From JBKECO01 sp047974745 (lineage in GTDB: Bacteria; Bacillota; Clostridia; Lachnospirales; Lachnospiraceae), in the NCBI GenBank assembly GCA_047974745.1, contig JBKECO010000035.1:1-43677 (forward strand): a stretch of DNA of 43,677 nt, in the 5' to 3' direction. Within the stretch, counting starts at the first letter, position 1, and every line of letters starts with the position of its first letter. The position numbers were made by a program, and so were the translations under genes. The notes under the pieces were generated by a model that made no database searches, had not been told where the DNA came from, and worked only from the letters and a program-made list of their open reading frames with translations. This document shows, one piece after another, positions 16,236 to 25,716 of the stretch.

Positions 16236-17843
16236 ATGAAGAAGAGGTTAGCTCTATTATTGGCTTCGGCAATGCTTATTGGCGCACTCGGAGGCTGTGG
16301 TTCTTCTAGTACAACTGCAGATTCATCATCAGAGGGGTCAACAGAAACAGTGACAACGACGGATACGACAGCTGAATCATCCGAAGTTAGTGGAGATGAT
16401 AAGTACGGTGGAAGCGTAACACTCACGTTGGCTACAAAACCAGCAACATACTTTTTGCCTTTTTCTGTTTCTACAGCTGATAGAAAGGCTGCATATCCTG
16501 CAATCGAAACACTGGGACGTATGGATGAGGAAGGAAATATCAACGGATGGCTCGCAGAATCCTTTGAAGTAGACAGTGAAGCACTAACAGCAACAATCGT
16601 TTTAAAAGAGGGTATCAATTTTAGTGATGGAACACCACTTAACGCTGAAGCAGTTATTTGGAATTTCGATAAAATGAATGAAGGCGGTAAAATCGGCGAA
16701 CTGGGAACACCGATTTCATACGAAGCAGTTGATGATAAAACAGTTAAATTAACCTATGACAAATGGGGAAATGACTGGGAGGCTTTATTGGGTGATGTAT
16801 GCATCTACTGTCCTGCAGCCTTTGAAGAAAATGGAGCAGACTGGGCATCAATCAATCCAGTTGGAACGGGACCATACGTCGTGAAGGAATATGTAAAGGA
16901 TTCTCATATTACATATGCTAGAAATGAAAACTACTGGATCGAAGGACAGCCATATTTAGATGAAATTTCAATCAACTGGCTAACAGATCCAACTGCTCAG
17001 ATATCCGCATTTTCGAATGGTGAGATTCAGCTATTGGAAACAAGTAACAAAACTGTAGCAGATGCATTAAAGGGAAGTAATGAAAACCATGCAGAGCAGT
17101 CACCGAATACAGGTTCCATTAAATATGCCATGTTTGCAAGTGCTGTAGAAGATTCACCTTTTTATAATGAAAATGTAAGACTTGCAGTAATGCATTCAAT
17201 TGACTGGGAAGGTTATGCAAATGCACTGACCTTTGGAGACGGAATCGCAGTAAATCAGTTTGGCGTTCCAGGAGCATGGTCATATGATGAGTCTGTAGGA
17301 TTTGTTGAGTTCGATACAGAGCTTGCAAAGCAAATGCTTGCAGAAGCTGGTTATCCAGATGGATTCAGCACAGTGATTACTACACAGGAAGAATACAATG
17401 ACAGCGCAGTACTTTTACAAGATTCTTTGTTAAAAATTGGAATTACAGCAGAAATTAAAGTTCTTTCTAATGCAGACTTTAGTGCACAAAAGAAAGAAGG
17501 AACTTATGATGGCGGAATTATCGTTGGACAAGGTGCATCAAAGATGGATTTCACAAACAACTATATTCGTCTGTATTCCTCTGAGGGTACAAGTTATCAG
17601 GCAATGATGACTCATCCAGAGGATTATGAAGAGGCATTGTTTGGAGCCAGAGCTGCAAAGACAATTGAAGAGAAAAAAGAACTTTTGAAAGTGGCTTCAG
17701 TAAAATTAGTTCAGGAACATGCATTGATCTTCCCAATGGGCGTTATTTTCCCTTATATCTATCAGGATGTAAAACTACAGGATACGGGAGTAGGATCTAA
17801 TCAGGATTCATGGACACCAGAAGCTATGTACTTAGAAAAGTAA
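16236..17843 (+). CDS. Family-5 ABC transporter substrate-binding lipoprotein
   Basis: Extracellular lipid-anchored binding protein of the dipeptide/oligopeptide (SBP family 5) class, a class that also includes oligosaccharide binders. The 535 residues begin with a lipoprotein signal ending in the lipobox IGALGGC (about residues 15-21), then a Ser/Thr/Glu linker. Family landmarks follow: LAESFEVDSEALTATIVLKEG, FSDGTPLNAEAVIWNFDKM, INPVGTGPYVVKEY and NENVRLAVMHSIDW. GGGAGG precedes the ATG. It heads the operon containing two permeases, a fused ATPase and uronate-type enzymes, which suggests an acidic oligosaccharide rather than a peptide as cargo. This is inferred from context only. Confidence 0.87.
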   Translation: MKKRLALLLASAMLIGALGGCGSSSTTADSSSEGSTETVTTTDTTAESSEVSGDDKYGGSVTLTLATKPATYFLPFSVSTADRKAAYPAIETLGRMDEEGNINGWLAESFEVDSEALTATIVLKEGINFSDGTPLNAEAVIWNFDKMNEGGKIGELGTPISYEAVDDKTVKLTYDKWGNDWEALLGDVCIYCPAAFEENGADWASINPVGTGPYVVKEYVKDSHITYARNENYWIEGQPYLDEISINWLTDPTAQISAFSNGEIQLLETSNKTVADALKGSNENHAEQSPNTGSIKYAMFASAVEDSPFYNENVRLAVMHSIDWEGYANALTFGDGIAVNQFGVPGAWSYDESVGFVEFDTELAKQMLAEAGYPDGFSTVITTQEEYNDSAVLLQDSLLKIGITAEIKVLSNADFSAQKKEGTYDGGIIVGQGASKMDFTNNYIRLYSSEGTSYQAMMTHPEDYEEALFGARAAKTIEEKKELLKVASVKLVQEHALIFPMGVIFPYIYQDVKLQDTGVGSNQDSWTPEAMYLEK

Positions 17844-17858
17844 AACAGTAGATCAGTC

Positions 17859-17901
17859 AGCATAAAAAGTAAAGGGATGTTAGTAACCTTTGCTTTTTAT
17901 G
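17859..17901 (+). terminator. Partial terminator / attenuator after the binding protein
   Basis: GCATAAAAAGTAAAGG (17859-17874) pairs with CCTTTGCTTTTTATGC (17886-17901) with a single G-T wobble over an 11-base loop. It sits between the binding protein and the permease and would lower or process downstream transcript, keeping the binding protein in excess. Confidence 0.6.
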
Positions 17902-17944
17902 CAACTATAATTTGGTTTTTGGTAATCCAGGAGGTGCATTTACT

Positions 17945-18889
17945 TTGGGAAGATATATTCTTAGAAGAATTGGTCAAACTTTGATCGTACTGCTCATATT
18001 ATCTTTTTTAATATTTTTACTAATCACCTTACTGCCGGGTGATCCTATTTATGCAATGTTAGGTGGGGAAATTTCAGATGAGACATATGATAAATGGTAC
18101 TATGCTCTTAATCTTGACAAACCATTTTTAGAAAGATATTTTTACTGGCTTATGGATGCTGTCAGATTTGATTTTGGTGAGTCAGCAAGTTTTCATAAAT
18201 CTGTTAGTGAGGTGCTTGCAGAAAGAGCACCAATTACATTTTATTTTTCTTTACTTGCATTTTTAATCAGTATTCCAATTGGAATTTGTCTTGGAATTGT
18301 GTCAGCAGTAAAAAGAGGCCATAAAATTGATACTCTCGTTACACTGCTTGCTAATGTCACCTATTCCATTCCTCAATTCTGGATCAGTATATTAGCTTTA
18401 TATATTTTCTCCCTTACACTGGGCTGGCTGCCGGCATTCGGATTTACATCACCTTTTGAAAATTTTGGACTAAGTATCAGGCAGACGATTCTACCTGTAA
18501 CATGTCTGACTTTAGGTGGAATTGCATCTATTACAAGACAGACCAGATCCAGCATGCTGGAGGTCATTCGTCAGGATTATATTCGGACTGCACGATCAAA
18601 AGGATTGAAAGAAAGTAAAATAATTTTTGTACATTCCTTGAAAAATGCACTAATTCCAGTTATTACATTGATGGGACTCCGGCTTGGAATGCTGCTCGGA
18701 GGATCGATGTTCGTAGAATCCGTTTTCAATATTCCAGGCATGGGTACGCTTTTTGTAACAGCGATTCAGGCGCAGGATATATCGTTAATTCAGGCATGTG
18801 TCTTATTGATCGCACTTGTATCATGTACAGTAAATATCATAACTGATATTGTATATGCTATTGTTGATCCACGAATTAGATTAGCATAG
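17945..18889 (+). CDS. ABC transporter permease, DppB/OppB type
   Basis: Integral membrane subunit of the family-5 importer. It has the typical N-terminal TM helix (LGRYILRRIGQTLIVLLILSF region), the LPGDP motif, a series of about six membrane segments and the cytoplasmic loop that contacts the ATPase (RTARSKGLKESKIIFVHSLKNA). I take TTG at 17945 as the start because AGGAGG lies at 17929-17934; the TTG at 17912 has no ribosome site and would add 11 residues unlike the family N-terminus. It follows the binding-protein hairpin and is 13 bases before the second permease. Confidence 0.88.
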   Translation: MGRYILRRIGQTLIVLLILSFLIFLLITLLPGDPIYAMLGGEISDETYDKWYYALNLDKPFLERYFYWLMDAVRFDFGESASFHKSVSEVLAERAPITFYFSLLAFLISIPIGICLGIVSAVKRGHKIDTLVTLLANVTYSIPQFWISILALYIFSLTLGWLPAFGFTSPFENFGLSIRQTILPVTCLTLGGIASITRQTRSSMLEVIRQDYIRTARSKGLKESKIIFVHSLKNALIPVITLMGLRLGMLLGGSMFVESVFNIPGMGTLFVTAIQAQDISLIQACVLLIALVSCTVNIITDIVYAIVDPRIRLA

Positions 18890-18902
18890 GAGGATTTTGA
18901 TC

Positions 18903-19799
18903 ATGACAAGTTTAGCAATAGAACATGGTGTAGATATTACAAAAGAAAGAGCAAAGGAGAAGCGCAGAAAGTTCATACGGGCATTATTCAAAAGAAAAAT
19001 AGTACTGGTGAGTTTTATTGGTGTATGCGTGTTTATACTAATTGGTATATTTGCCCCATTACTTGCACCCTATGACATCTATACGACTTCACTGATGGAA
19101 ACACTGCAACGGCCTTCTGCTGCTCATCTATTAGGAACAGATGACGCAGGAAGAGATATTTTGAGCCGTTTGATTTTTGGCACAAGGGTATCACTGGTCG
19201 TTGGTGTACTCGCCGTAATCATCGCATGCTGTATTGGAACTTTTTTTGGCATGTTGGCAGGATATTCTGGCGGCATAGTCGATGATGTAATCAATAGAAC
19301 AAGTGAAGCGGTCCGAGTTATTCCTCAGATCGTTTTGGCAATGACACTGACCGCTATTTTCGGAGGTGGAATCATCAGCCTTGCTGTGGTTCTCGGTATT
19401 TCAAATACGACAGTGTATATTCGTATGATGAGAAGTCAGGTACTAACTATAAGAGAAACAGATTATATTATGGCTGCGGTATTGCAGGGAAACAGTAAGC
19501 TAAAGATAATGTTTCGTCATGTGCTGCCAAATAGTATTTCTCCGATCATTGTAATAATGACACAGCAGATTGGTTCTACGATTTTGGCGGAAGCTGGTCT
19601 GAGCTTTCTGGGTCTTGGAATTAGTCAGCCCATGGCTTCCTGGGGAAGTATCGTGAGTGGTGGAAAAGATTATTTGATGACAAATCCAGCATTTTCAATG
19701 GCACCTGGTATTTGCATTGCACTTTTAGTTATTTTTATGAATATATTGGGTGATGGTATTCGAGATGTTCTAGATCCGAGACTTAGAGGAGATGTATAG
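18903..19799 (+). CDS. ABC transporter permease, DppC/OppC type
   Basis: Second membrane subunit of the importer, about 298 residues. It has a charged N-terminal cytoplasmic stretch, a first TM helix at about 30-50, the conserved HLLGTDDAGRDILSRLIFGTR segment after it, then five more helices with the coupling loop AAVLQGNSKLKIMFRHVLPNS. It ends in the family-typical GDGIRDVLDPRLRG. AGGAGGAT lies 8 bases before the ATG at 18903; the upstream TTG at 18897 overlaps the site. The gene is 14 bases before the fused ATPase. Confidence 0.9.
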   Translation: MTSLAIEHGVDITKERAKEKRRKFIRALFKRKIVLVSFIGVCVFILIGIFAPLLAPYDIYTTSLMETLQRPSAAHLLGTDDAGRDILSRLIFGTRVSLVVGVLAVIIACCIGTFFGMLAGYSGGIVDDVINRTSEAVRVIPQIVLAMTLTAIFGGGIISLAVVLGISNTTVYIRMMRSQVLTIRETDYIMAAVLQGNSKLKIMFRHVLPNSISPIIVIMTQQIGSTILAEAGLSFLGLGISQPMASWGSIVSGGKDYLMTNPAFSMAPGICIALLVIFMNILGDGIRDVLDPRLRGDV

Positions 19800-19813
19800 A
19801 AGGAGTACTGACG

Positions 19814-21835
19814 ATGGAAAATTTATTAGATATTAAAGAGGTAAAAACAGTTTTTAAAATGGATGGTCAGAATGTTACAGCGATTGATGGAGTGTCCATG
19901 TATATCAATAAAGGTGAGATCATTGGTATTGTTGGTGAGTCTGGCAGCGGCAAGTCTGTTACCATGCTTAGCGCACTTCAGCTGATAAGTTCACCGGGCA
20001 GGGTCGATTCTGGAGAAGTAATGCTAGAAGATGTCGATCAAAATATCTTATCGTATGAATATAATAGCCAGCAGATGAGAAATATTCGTGGTGGACGAAT
20101 CAGTATGATTTTCCAAGAACCTATGACATCATTGAATCCAGTTTTGACAGTCGGATATCAGATTCAGGAGAATATTTTACAGCACTTAAAGGTATCGAAA
20201 GAGGAAGCAAAAGCCAAAACAATTGCAATGCTTAAGCTTGTTAATATTCCGGATGCAGAACAACGATACGATTATTACCCTCAGCAATTCTCAGGCGGAA
20301 TGCGACAGAGAATCATGATTGCAATGGCGATCTCTTCCGAACCAGACATTCTAATTGCAGATGAAGCTACGACCGCATTGGATGTAACGACACAGGAACA
20401 GCTGCTCGAGTTGATCAAAGATATCGCAAAAGAAAAGAATATGGCGGTAATACTTGTAACGCACAATCTTGGCATTGTAGCACGATATGCGGAGCGAGTA
20501 TATGTCATGTATTCGGGTAATGTAGTAGAGACAGCAGACATCTTTCGCATTTTCAAATATCCGGATCATCCTTATACCAGAAGTCTGATCAGAGCGATTC
20601 CTCGTCTTGATGATCCAAAAGACAGAGTGCTGATACCAATTGATGGTCTTCCGCCAAATCCAGGTACACGACCAAGCTATTGTCCATTTTATGATCGCTG
20701 CGAATACCGTGTGGACAGGTGTAAAGAGCAACCGAAACCACCATTGATGGAAAGCAGTGAAAATCATTTTGCAGCATGTTGGTTGACTCCTCAGGAAAAG
20801 AAGGAGAAGGAAATTGAAGTTATCAATAAACCCCAGAAGGAAGCTGCAAAAAGAAAGATCAGTGATGAAGTATGTCTGGATGTTGATAACGTAAAAAAAT
20901 ATTTTCCTGTTTTCAAAGGAATCATGAAGAAAAAAATAGGCGAAGTCAAAGCGATCGAAGAGATCACCTTTTCTGTAAATAAAGGAGAGACGCTTGGAAT
21001 TGTAGGTGAGTCAGGTTGTGGAAAAACAACATTAGCTAGATGTATCATGAGAGTCTATGAGCCAGATGAGGGAAAAATTGTTTTTAACGAGACAGATATA
21101 GCAAAATTGAACCTGAAGCAGCTAATGCCGTTTAGACCCAAAATCGCTATGATTTTTCAAGACCCGTTTTCCTCACTTGATCCAAGACAAACAGCCGGCT
21201 CCATAGTAGAAGAATCATTAAAGCTTAATAAAAAATGCAAGACTCAGGCTGAGTATGATAATCGAGTAGATGAGCTTTTTAGAATCGTGGGTCTGGATCC
21301 GCTTCTAAAAGACAGAGTACCTCATGAATTTTCAGGAGGGCAGAGACAGAGAATCGGAATCGCAAGAGCATTATCTTCGGATCCTGATCTGATAATCTGC
21401 GATGAGCCAATCTCGGCACTTGATGTTTCTATACAGGCACAGATTATTAATTTACTTGAGGACTTGCAGGCTAATCTTGGAATTTCTTATCTGTTTATTG
21501 CTCATGACCTGGCAGTTGTTAAGCATATAAGTGATCGAGTACTTGTTATGTATTTGGGAAGAGTTGTGGAAATTGCAGAGTGCAATGAGTTATATAATAA
21601 TACGCTTCATCCATATACAAAGGCACTTTTATCCGCAGTTCCAGTTGCAGATCCCGCAATTGAGTCACAACGAGAGCGTATTCCGATCAAAGGAGAAGTT
21701 CCAAGTATCGTGAACAGACCAAAAGGATGTCCATTTAATGACAGATGTGATTTTGCAACGGAACGATGCAGGAACGAAGTACCAAAGCTGATTGACAAAG
21801 GAAATAGTCATAAAGTCGCATGCTTTTTATATTAA
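19814..21835 (+). CDS. Fused double ATPase (DppD-DppF type) of the ABC importer
   Basis: Two ATP-binding subunits joined in one 673-residue chain. Domain 1 (about 1-330) has Walker A GESGSGKS, signature FSGGMRQRI and Walker B ILIADEATTALD. Domain 2 (about 355-673) has GESGCGKT, FSGGQRQRI and LIICDEPISALD. Each domain ends with the cysteine cluster of the oligopeptide class (CPFYDRCEYRVDRC and CPFNDRCDFATERC), which in some family members carries an Fe-S cluster. Dpp and Opp systems usually use separate D and F genes; fused forms like this occur in GsiA-type importers. It ends 14 bases before a leader minicistron and the GH4 gene. Confidence 0.9.
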   Translation: MENLLDIKEVKTVFKMDGQNVTAIDGVSMYINKGEIIGIVGESGSGKSVTMLSALQLISSPGRVDSGEVMLEDVDQNILSYEYNSQQMRNIRGGRISMIFQEPMTSLNPVLTVGYQIQENILQHLKVSKEEAKAKTIAMLKLVNIPDAEQRYDYYPQQFSGGMRQRIMIAMAISSEPDILIADEATTALDVTTQEQLLELIKDIAKEKNMAVILVTHNLGIVARYAERVYVMYSGNVVETADIFRIFKYPDHPYTRSLIRAIPRLDDPKDRVLIPIDGLPPNPGTRPSYCPFYDRCEYRVDRCKEQPKPPLMESSENHFAACWLTPQEKKEKEIEVINKPQKEAAKRKISDEVCLDVDNVKKYFPVFKGIMKKKIGEVKAIEEITFSVNKGETLGIVGESGCGKTTLARCIMRVYEPDEGKIVFNETDIAKLNLKQLMPFRPKIAMIFQDPFSSLDPRQTAGSIVEESLKLNKKCKTQAEYDNRVDELFRIVGLDPLLKDRVPHEFSGGQRQRIGIARALSSDPDLIICDEPISALDVSIQAQIINLLEDLQANLGISYLFIAHDLAVVKHISDRVLVMYLGRVVEIAECNELYNNTLHPYTKALLSAVPVADPAIESQRERIPIKGEVPSIVNRPKGCPFNDRCDFATERCRNEVPKLIDKGNSHKVACFLY

Positions 21836-21849
21836 GAGAAAGGAAACGG

Positions 21850-21882
21850 ATGTTTACGAAAGTGCATCTGCAAATACTATGA
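21850..21882 (+). CDS. Possible 10-residue leader minicistron before GH4
   Basis: AAGGA lies about 7 bases before an ATG that opens a 10-codon frame (MFTKVHLQIL), whose TGA stop overlaps the ATG of GH4 as ATGA. GH4 has no ribosome site of its own at that ATG. The frame may therefore exist to deliver ribosomes by termination-reinitiation. No function of the peptide is implied. Confidence 0.35.
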   Translation: MFTKVHLQIL

Positions 21883-23288
21883 AAATTGAAAATGGACAAG
21901 CAACAGATTTAAAAATTGCCTATATTGGTGGTGGATCCAGAGGCTGGGCATGGCGTTTAATGGCAGATCTTGCAGCAGAAAAAATGCTGGCTGGAACGAT
22001 AAATCTCTATGATATTGACTTTGAAGCAGCAAAAAAAAATGAGACGATTGGTAATCGTTTGTCAGCAAGAGTAGATGTTGCAGGACAATGGGAATATAAA
22101 GCGATCCCATCACTAGAAGAAGCTTTAAAGGGCGCTGACTTCATCATCATTTCAATTATGCCAGGCACATTTGACGAGATGGATTCCGATGTACATTACC
22201 CTGAGAAATATGATATTTGGCAGCCGGTAGGGGATACAGCAGGTCCGGGTGGGCTGGTCAGATCTCTCAGAACAATACCAATGTATGTGACAATTGCAAA
22301 TGCAATCAAGGATTTTGCTCCAAATGCCTGGGTTATTAATTATACAAATCCAATGAGTATGTGTATCAGAGTTCTATACGATGTATTTCCGGAGATCAAA
22401 GCATTTGGATGTTGTCATGAGGTTTTTGGTACACAAACTCTGTTAAAAGATATTTATCAGGAAAAATCGGGAAGCGACAAACTGACTCGAGAGGATATTG
22501 ATGTAAATGTGATCGGAATCAATCATTTCACATGGTTTACCAGTGCCAGTACAGGTGGAATCGATCTGTTCCCGGTATTTGGAGAGTATGCTGATAAGCA
22601 CTATGAAGAGGGATTCACAAAGGGAGATCAGAGCTGGTTAAATAAGTCCTTTAAAAGTGGTCACCGTGTAAAATTTGATCTGTTCAAAAGATATGGTTAT
22701 ATAGCTGCTGCCGGTGATCGCCATCTGGTGGAGTTCTTGCCATCCAACTTTTACTTAAGTAGTCCTGAAAAAGTTAATGAATGGATGTACCAATTAACGA
22801 CAGTGAATAAAAGGAAATCCGATCTGGCAGACAGGCTAAGTAAAAGCAGCAAACTTGTCTTGGGGGAAGAGGAAGTGGATCTAAGTCCTTCCGGAGAAGA
22901 AGGTGTGCAACTGATAAAGGCATTATGCGGACTGGGGAGATTTTATAGTAATGTAAATATCCCAAATAGTAATCTGCAGATATCGAATTTACCGAAATCA
23001 GCTGTTGTTGAAACAAATGCAGTTTTTGAAAAAGACTGTATCAGACCTGTTTTTGCCGGAGGTGTTCCTGATAATGTTTTGGAATTGATGATGCCCCATG
23101 CAGAGAATCAGGACTACATTCTTGAATCAGGACTTCACTATAATTTTGATATGGCTCTAAAAGCGCTAATAAATGACCCAAATACAAAATCCAAAATCAA
23201 CGAGAAGCAGGCGGAACAAATGCTGAAAGGGATGATTGCAAATACCATTAAGTATCTACCTTCTTCCTGGGAGAAATATATTATCTGA
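21879..23288 (+). CDS. GH4 family glycosidase with CHE motif (alpha-uronidase-like)
   Basis: NAD+- and Mn2+-dependent glycosidase of family 4, working by oxidation at C3 and elimination. The N-terminal Rossmann fold shows IAYIGGGSRGWAW. The metal-binding cysteine motif is C179-H180-E181, and the second metal ligand lies in GINHFTWF. Family 4 specificities track the cysteine motif, and as I recall CHE-type proteins include uronic-acid-acting members such as alpha-glucuronidase or alpha-galacturonidase; this fits the neighbouring uronate-type enzymes. A TTG at 21792 would add 29 residues that overlap the ATPase and look unlike the family, so I start at the ATG at 21879. This is 469 residues, close to the usual size. 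Confidence 0.87.
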   Translation: MKIENGQATDLKIAYIGGGSRGWAWRLMADLAAEKMLAGTINLYDIDFEAAKKNETIGNRLSARVDVAGQWEYKAIPSLEEALKGADFIIISIMPGTFDEMDSDVHYPEKYDIWQPVGDTAGPGGLVRSLRTIPMYVTIANAIKDFAPNAWVINYTNPMSMCIRVLYDVFPEIKAFGCCHEVFGTQTLLKDIYQEKSGSDKLTREDIDVNVIGINHFTWFTSASTGGIDLFPVFGEYADKHYEEGFTKGDQSWLNKSFKSGHRVKFDLFKRYGYIAAAGDRHLVEFLPSNFYLSSPEKVNEWMYQLTTVNKRKSDLADRLSKSSKLVLGEEEVDLSPSGEEGVQLIKALCGLGRFYSNVNIPNSNLQISNLPKSAVVETNAVFEKDCIRPVFAGGVPDNVLELMMPHAENQDYILESGLHYNFDMALKALINDPNTKSKINEKQAEQMLKGMIANTIKYLPSSWEKYII

Positions 23289-23331
23289 TCAGATTCAGAA
23301 CTTATCGAAAATGAACTTTAAGGAGAGTTTT

Positions 23332-24318
23332 ATGTATAAAAATAAAATGAAAATTCAAATTCCTACACGTTCCAGTTATACAGATGATCAGTTACTTTTT
23401 GCCAAACAGATGGGGTTGGAAAATGTATTTGTTATCTTTGAAGACGAGGACAGCAACTATGAAGGAGTCATGCGATTCATTGACAGATGTGATAAATTTG
23501 GACTGACTGTCAATGATGCAGGTAACAGCAACCTATATAAGCATCCTGCCATTCATCTTGGACTTGAAGGTCGTGATGAATTGATAGAAAAATATAATAA
23601 TTTTAACAGAGCTCTTGGCAAGGCTGGCATTAAAGTAGGATACATAACCTGGGATCAGGGCAGAGTTTCAACAACAAAATTTGCTGTAGGTCCTCATACT
23701 CGCGGATCAGTTGGACGAATCGTGGATATGGAGGAATTATATTCAAGACCACTTGCATTCGGTAGGGAATATGAAAGGGAAGAAATTTGGGCAAACTTCA
23801 AGTATTTTATGGATAGAGTACTCCCAGTATGTGAAGAGGCAGATATCAGACTGGCATTACATCCGAACGATCCTCCAGTTGCAAAGCTTGAGGGAGTCTG
23901 CAATTTGATTTATAGGGCGCAGGATTATAAGAGAGCATTCGATCTAGTGGATAACAGTCCGTATCTGGGAATGAAATTCTGTGTTGGCTGCTGGCTGGAA
24001 GGCGGAGAACAATTTGGTAATATCTTAGATGATATTAAGTATTTTGTTGAAAACAAGAAGGTATTTACTGTACACTATAGGAATATCAGTGCGCCTTTAC
24101 CCTATTTCGAAGAGACCTATATCGAAAATGGACATGCAAATATGCATGAGATCATCAGACAGTTTATTGTCAATGATTATGAAGGGGCAATTCACTGTGA
24201 TCATGTTCCTTCCTTTGTCAGTTCAGTTGGTGGACAGGATGCATCGTTTGCATATGCAACGGGTTATTTGAAAGCTCAGATTAACAGCATCATCAGCGAA
24301 CTGAATCGAAATGCATAA
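23332..24318 (+). CDS. UxuA-like mannonate dehydratase family protein
   Basis: TIM-barrel sugar-acid dehydratase of the UxuA family, which converts D-mannonate to 2-keto-3-deoxygluconate. Signature parts: IRLALHPNDPP, MKFCVGCWLEGG, VHYRNISAPLPYFEETYIENG and GAIHCDHVPSF. The metal-binding Cys and His residues of these motifs are present. The protein is 328 residues against 350-390 for typical UxuA, being shorter in the N-terminal half. ATG at 23332 is supported by AAGGAGAG. It follows GH4, so it could process the uronate released there, but mannonate needs an isomerase and a reductase that are not in this window. A related acid may be the true substrate. Confidence 0.78.
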   Translation: MYKNKMKIQIPTRSSYTDDQLLFAKQMGLENVFVIFEDEDSNYEGVMRFIDRCDKFGLTVNDAGNSNLYKHPAIHLGLEGRDELIEKYNNFNRALGKAGIKVGYITWDQGRVSTTKFAVGPHTRGSVGRIVDMEELYSRPLAFGREYEREEIWANFKYFMDRVLPVCEEADIRLALHPNDPPVAKLEGVCNLIYRAQDYKRAFDLVDNSPYLGMKFCVGCWLEGGEQFGNILDDIKYFVENKKVFTVHYRNISAPLPYFEETYIENGHANMHEIIRQFIVNDYEGAIHCDHVPSFVSSVGGQDASFAYATGYLKAQINSIISELNRNA

Positions 24319-24450
24319 TTGCTCATAGAGCCATCTTCTGACTCCATGCTAAATTATCAAATTGAAATGAATATACATGTGGGAATGTGGTATATTTGAT
24401 TTGAAGTGATTTTTACGAACACGAATATCAGCTGTTAGGAGATGAAAGTG

Positions 24451-25683
24451 ATGATTAATGAACTTCCAACAACATTTAATGGAATCGTTAGAGACGATGG
24501 CAGCATTGGTACTAGAAACTATATTGGAGTACTTGCGACTGAAAACGAATCCTCTAGCATAGCAAGAAAAATTGCAGATTACTTTACACCTGAGAGACTC
24601 ATAGGTTTTACAAATATCGATGGAATCATTCCATTCACCACAACTCTGGGTGGAGCTATCAATATGAGGGATAGCATATTGAAAGACTTAACAAAGACAA
24701 TGAATGGATACATAGATAATCCCAATTTTGGCGGAATGTTAGTGGTCTCCATGCAGAAAAATTTCTATTCCTTCGATGGATTTACAAATATTGACGAGGT
24801 TCATGAATCAGACAGACTGAAAAAATTATGTATAATCGAAGAGGGTGGAACCTTGAATAGCGTAAATAAGGGTATTGAAATCATTTATGATATGTTATGC
24901 GAGGTAAACAAGATCAACAGACAAACTGTTGGTGTTGAGAATTTGATTGTTGGAATTAAATGTAGTGGAACAAATATATATTCAGGTAAATCGGCAAATC
25001 CATCACTTGGCCATGCAGTCGATCTGCTTGTGGAGCAAGGCGCAACTGTGATCACAAGCGAGACACTGGAGTTTTATGGAGTCCAGGACGAATTTGAAAG
25101 AAGAGCAGTAAATGAAGAGGTTAAGGAAAAGTTTCATGCAAAACTTGACTGGTGGATTCAGGCTACAAAATTGAGGAACCTGGAGGTCAATTCGAAAATC
25201 ACCATGGAGAGTATTGAAAAATCACTGAATAAAAGCGTAAATTTAAAGGAACAGGTCTACAAAGGGGTCGGAATTAAAAAAACTGGTACAGCAAAGTTAA
25301 TGGAAGTGTATGATTATGCGGAAAAGGTGACAGAAAAAGGACTGGTCTTTATGGATACACCTGGGTATGATTCTGTTGCGATTACAGGTCAGATCGCAGG
25401 TGGTGCGACGATAATTGCCTTTACAACAGGGAATGGTTCTTGTTTTGGCGCCTACCCCTCACCAGTCCTGAAAATTTCTGCAACAACGGAACTTTTTAAC
25501 AAAATGATGTCAGACATTGATTTAGACAGTGGAACTGTGCTTACAGAGGAAGCTACTATCGAGGAAATGGGCAGAGCAATCTATGCAAAGCTTATTCGAA
25601 TCGCCTCAGGCGACAAATCAAAGGCTGAAATCAATGGAATTGGGCGTAATGAGTATTCACCATGGCAGATTGGAAGTATTTAA
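24451..25683 (+). CDS. GarD/UxaA C-terminal-domain protein (altronate/galactarate dehydratase-like)
   Basis: About 410 residues matching the large domain of the altronate/galactarate dehydratase family: GIVRDDGSIGTRNYIGVLA at the start, SGTNIYSGKSANPSLGHAVDLL, SETLEFYG, and MDTPGYDSVAITGQIAGGA with FTTGNGSCFGAYPSPV. It differs from known enzymes in two ways. The roughly 90-residue N-terminal SAF domain is absent and no separate small-subunit gene is nearby. The GCG and GLGCE cysteine motifs of the family are replaced (PFTTTLGGAIN and VVSMQKN). Activity is thus uncertain. An ATG at 24442 overlaps the AGGAG site, so I start at 24451. The 132 bases upstream hold only weak inverted repeats. Confidence 0.75.
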   Translation: MINELPTTFNGIVRDDGSIGTRNYIGVLATENESSSIARKIADYFTPERLIGFTNIDGIIPFTTTLGGAINMRDSILKDLTKTMNGYIDNPNFGGMLVVSMQKNFYSFDGFTNIDEVHESDRLKKLCIIEEGGTLNSVNKGIEIIYDMLCEVNKINRQTVGVENLIVGIKCSGTNIYSGKSANPSLGHAVDLLVEQGATVITSETLEFYGVQDEFERRAVNEEVKEKFHAKLDWWIQATKLRNLEVNSKITMESIEKSLNKSVNLKEQVYKGVGIKKTGTAKLMEVYDYAEKVTEKGLVFMDTPGYDSVAITGQIAGGATIIAFTTGNGSCFGAYPSPVLKISATTELFNKMMSDIDLDSGTVLTEEATIEEMGRAIYAKLIRIASGDKSKAEINGIGRNEYSPWQIGSI

Positions 25684-25716
25684 ACCCATGGGATTCATTA
25701 TACAAGGGAGAATATT

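Noticed and set aside
21792..21878. Upstream extension of GH4 from TTG at 21792
   Set aside because: Overlaps the ATPase end, has no ribosome site and adds residues not typical of the GH4 N-terminus.
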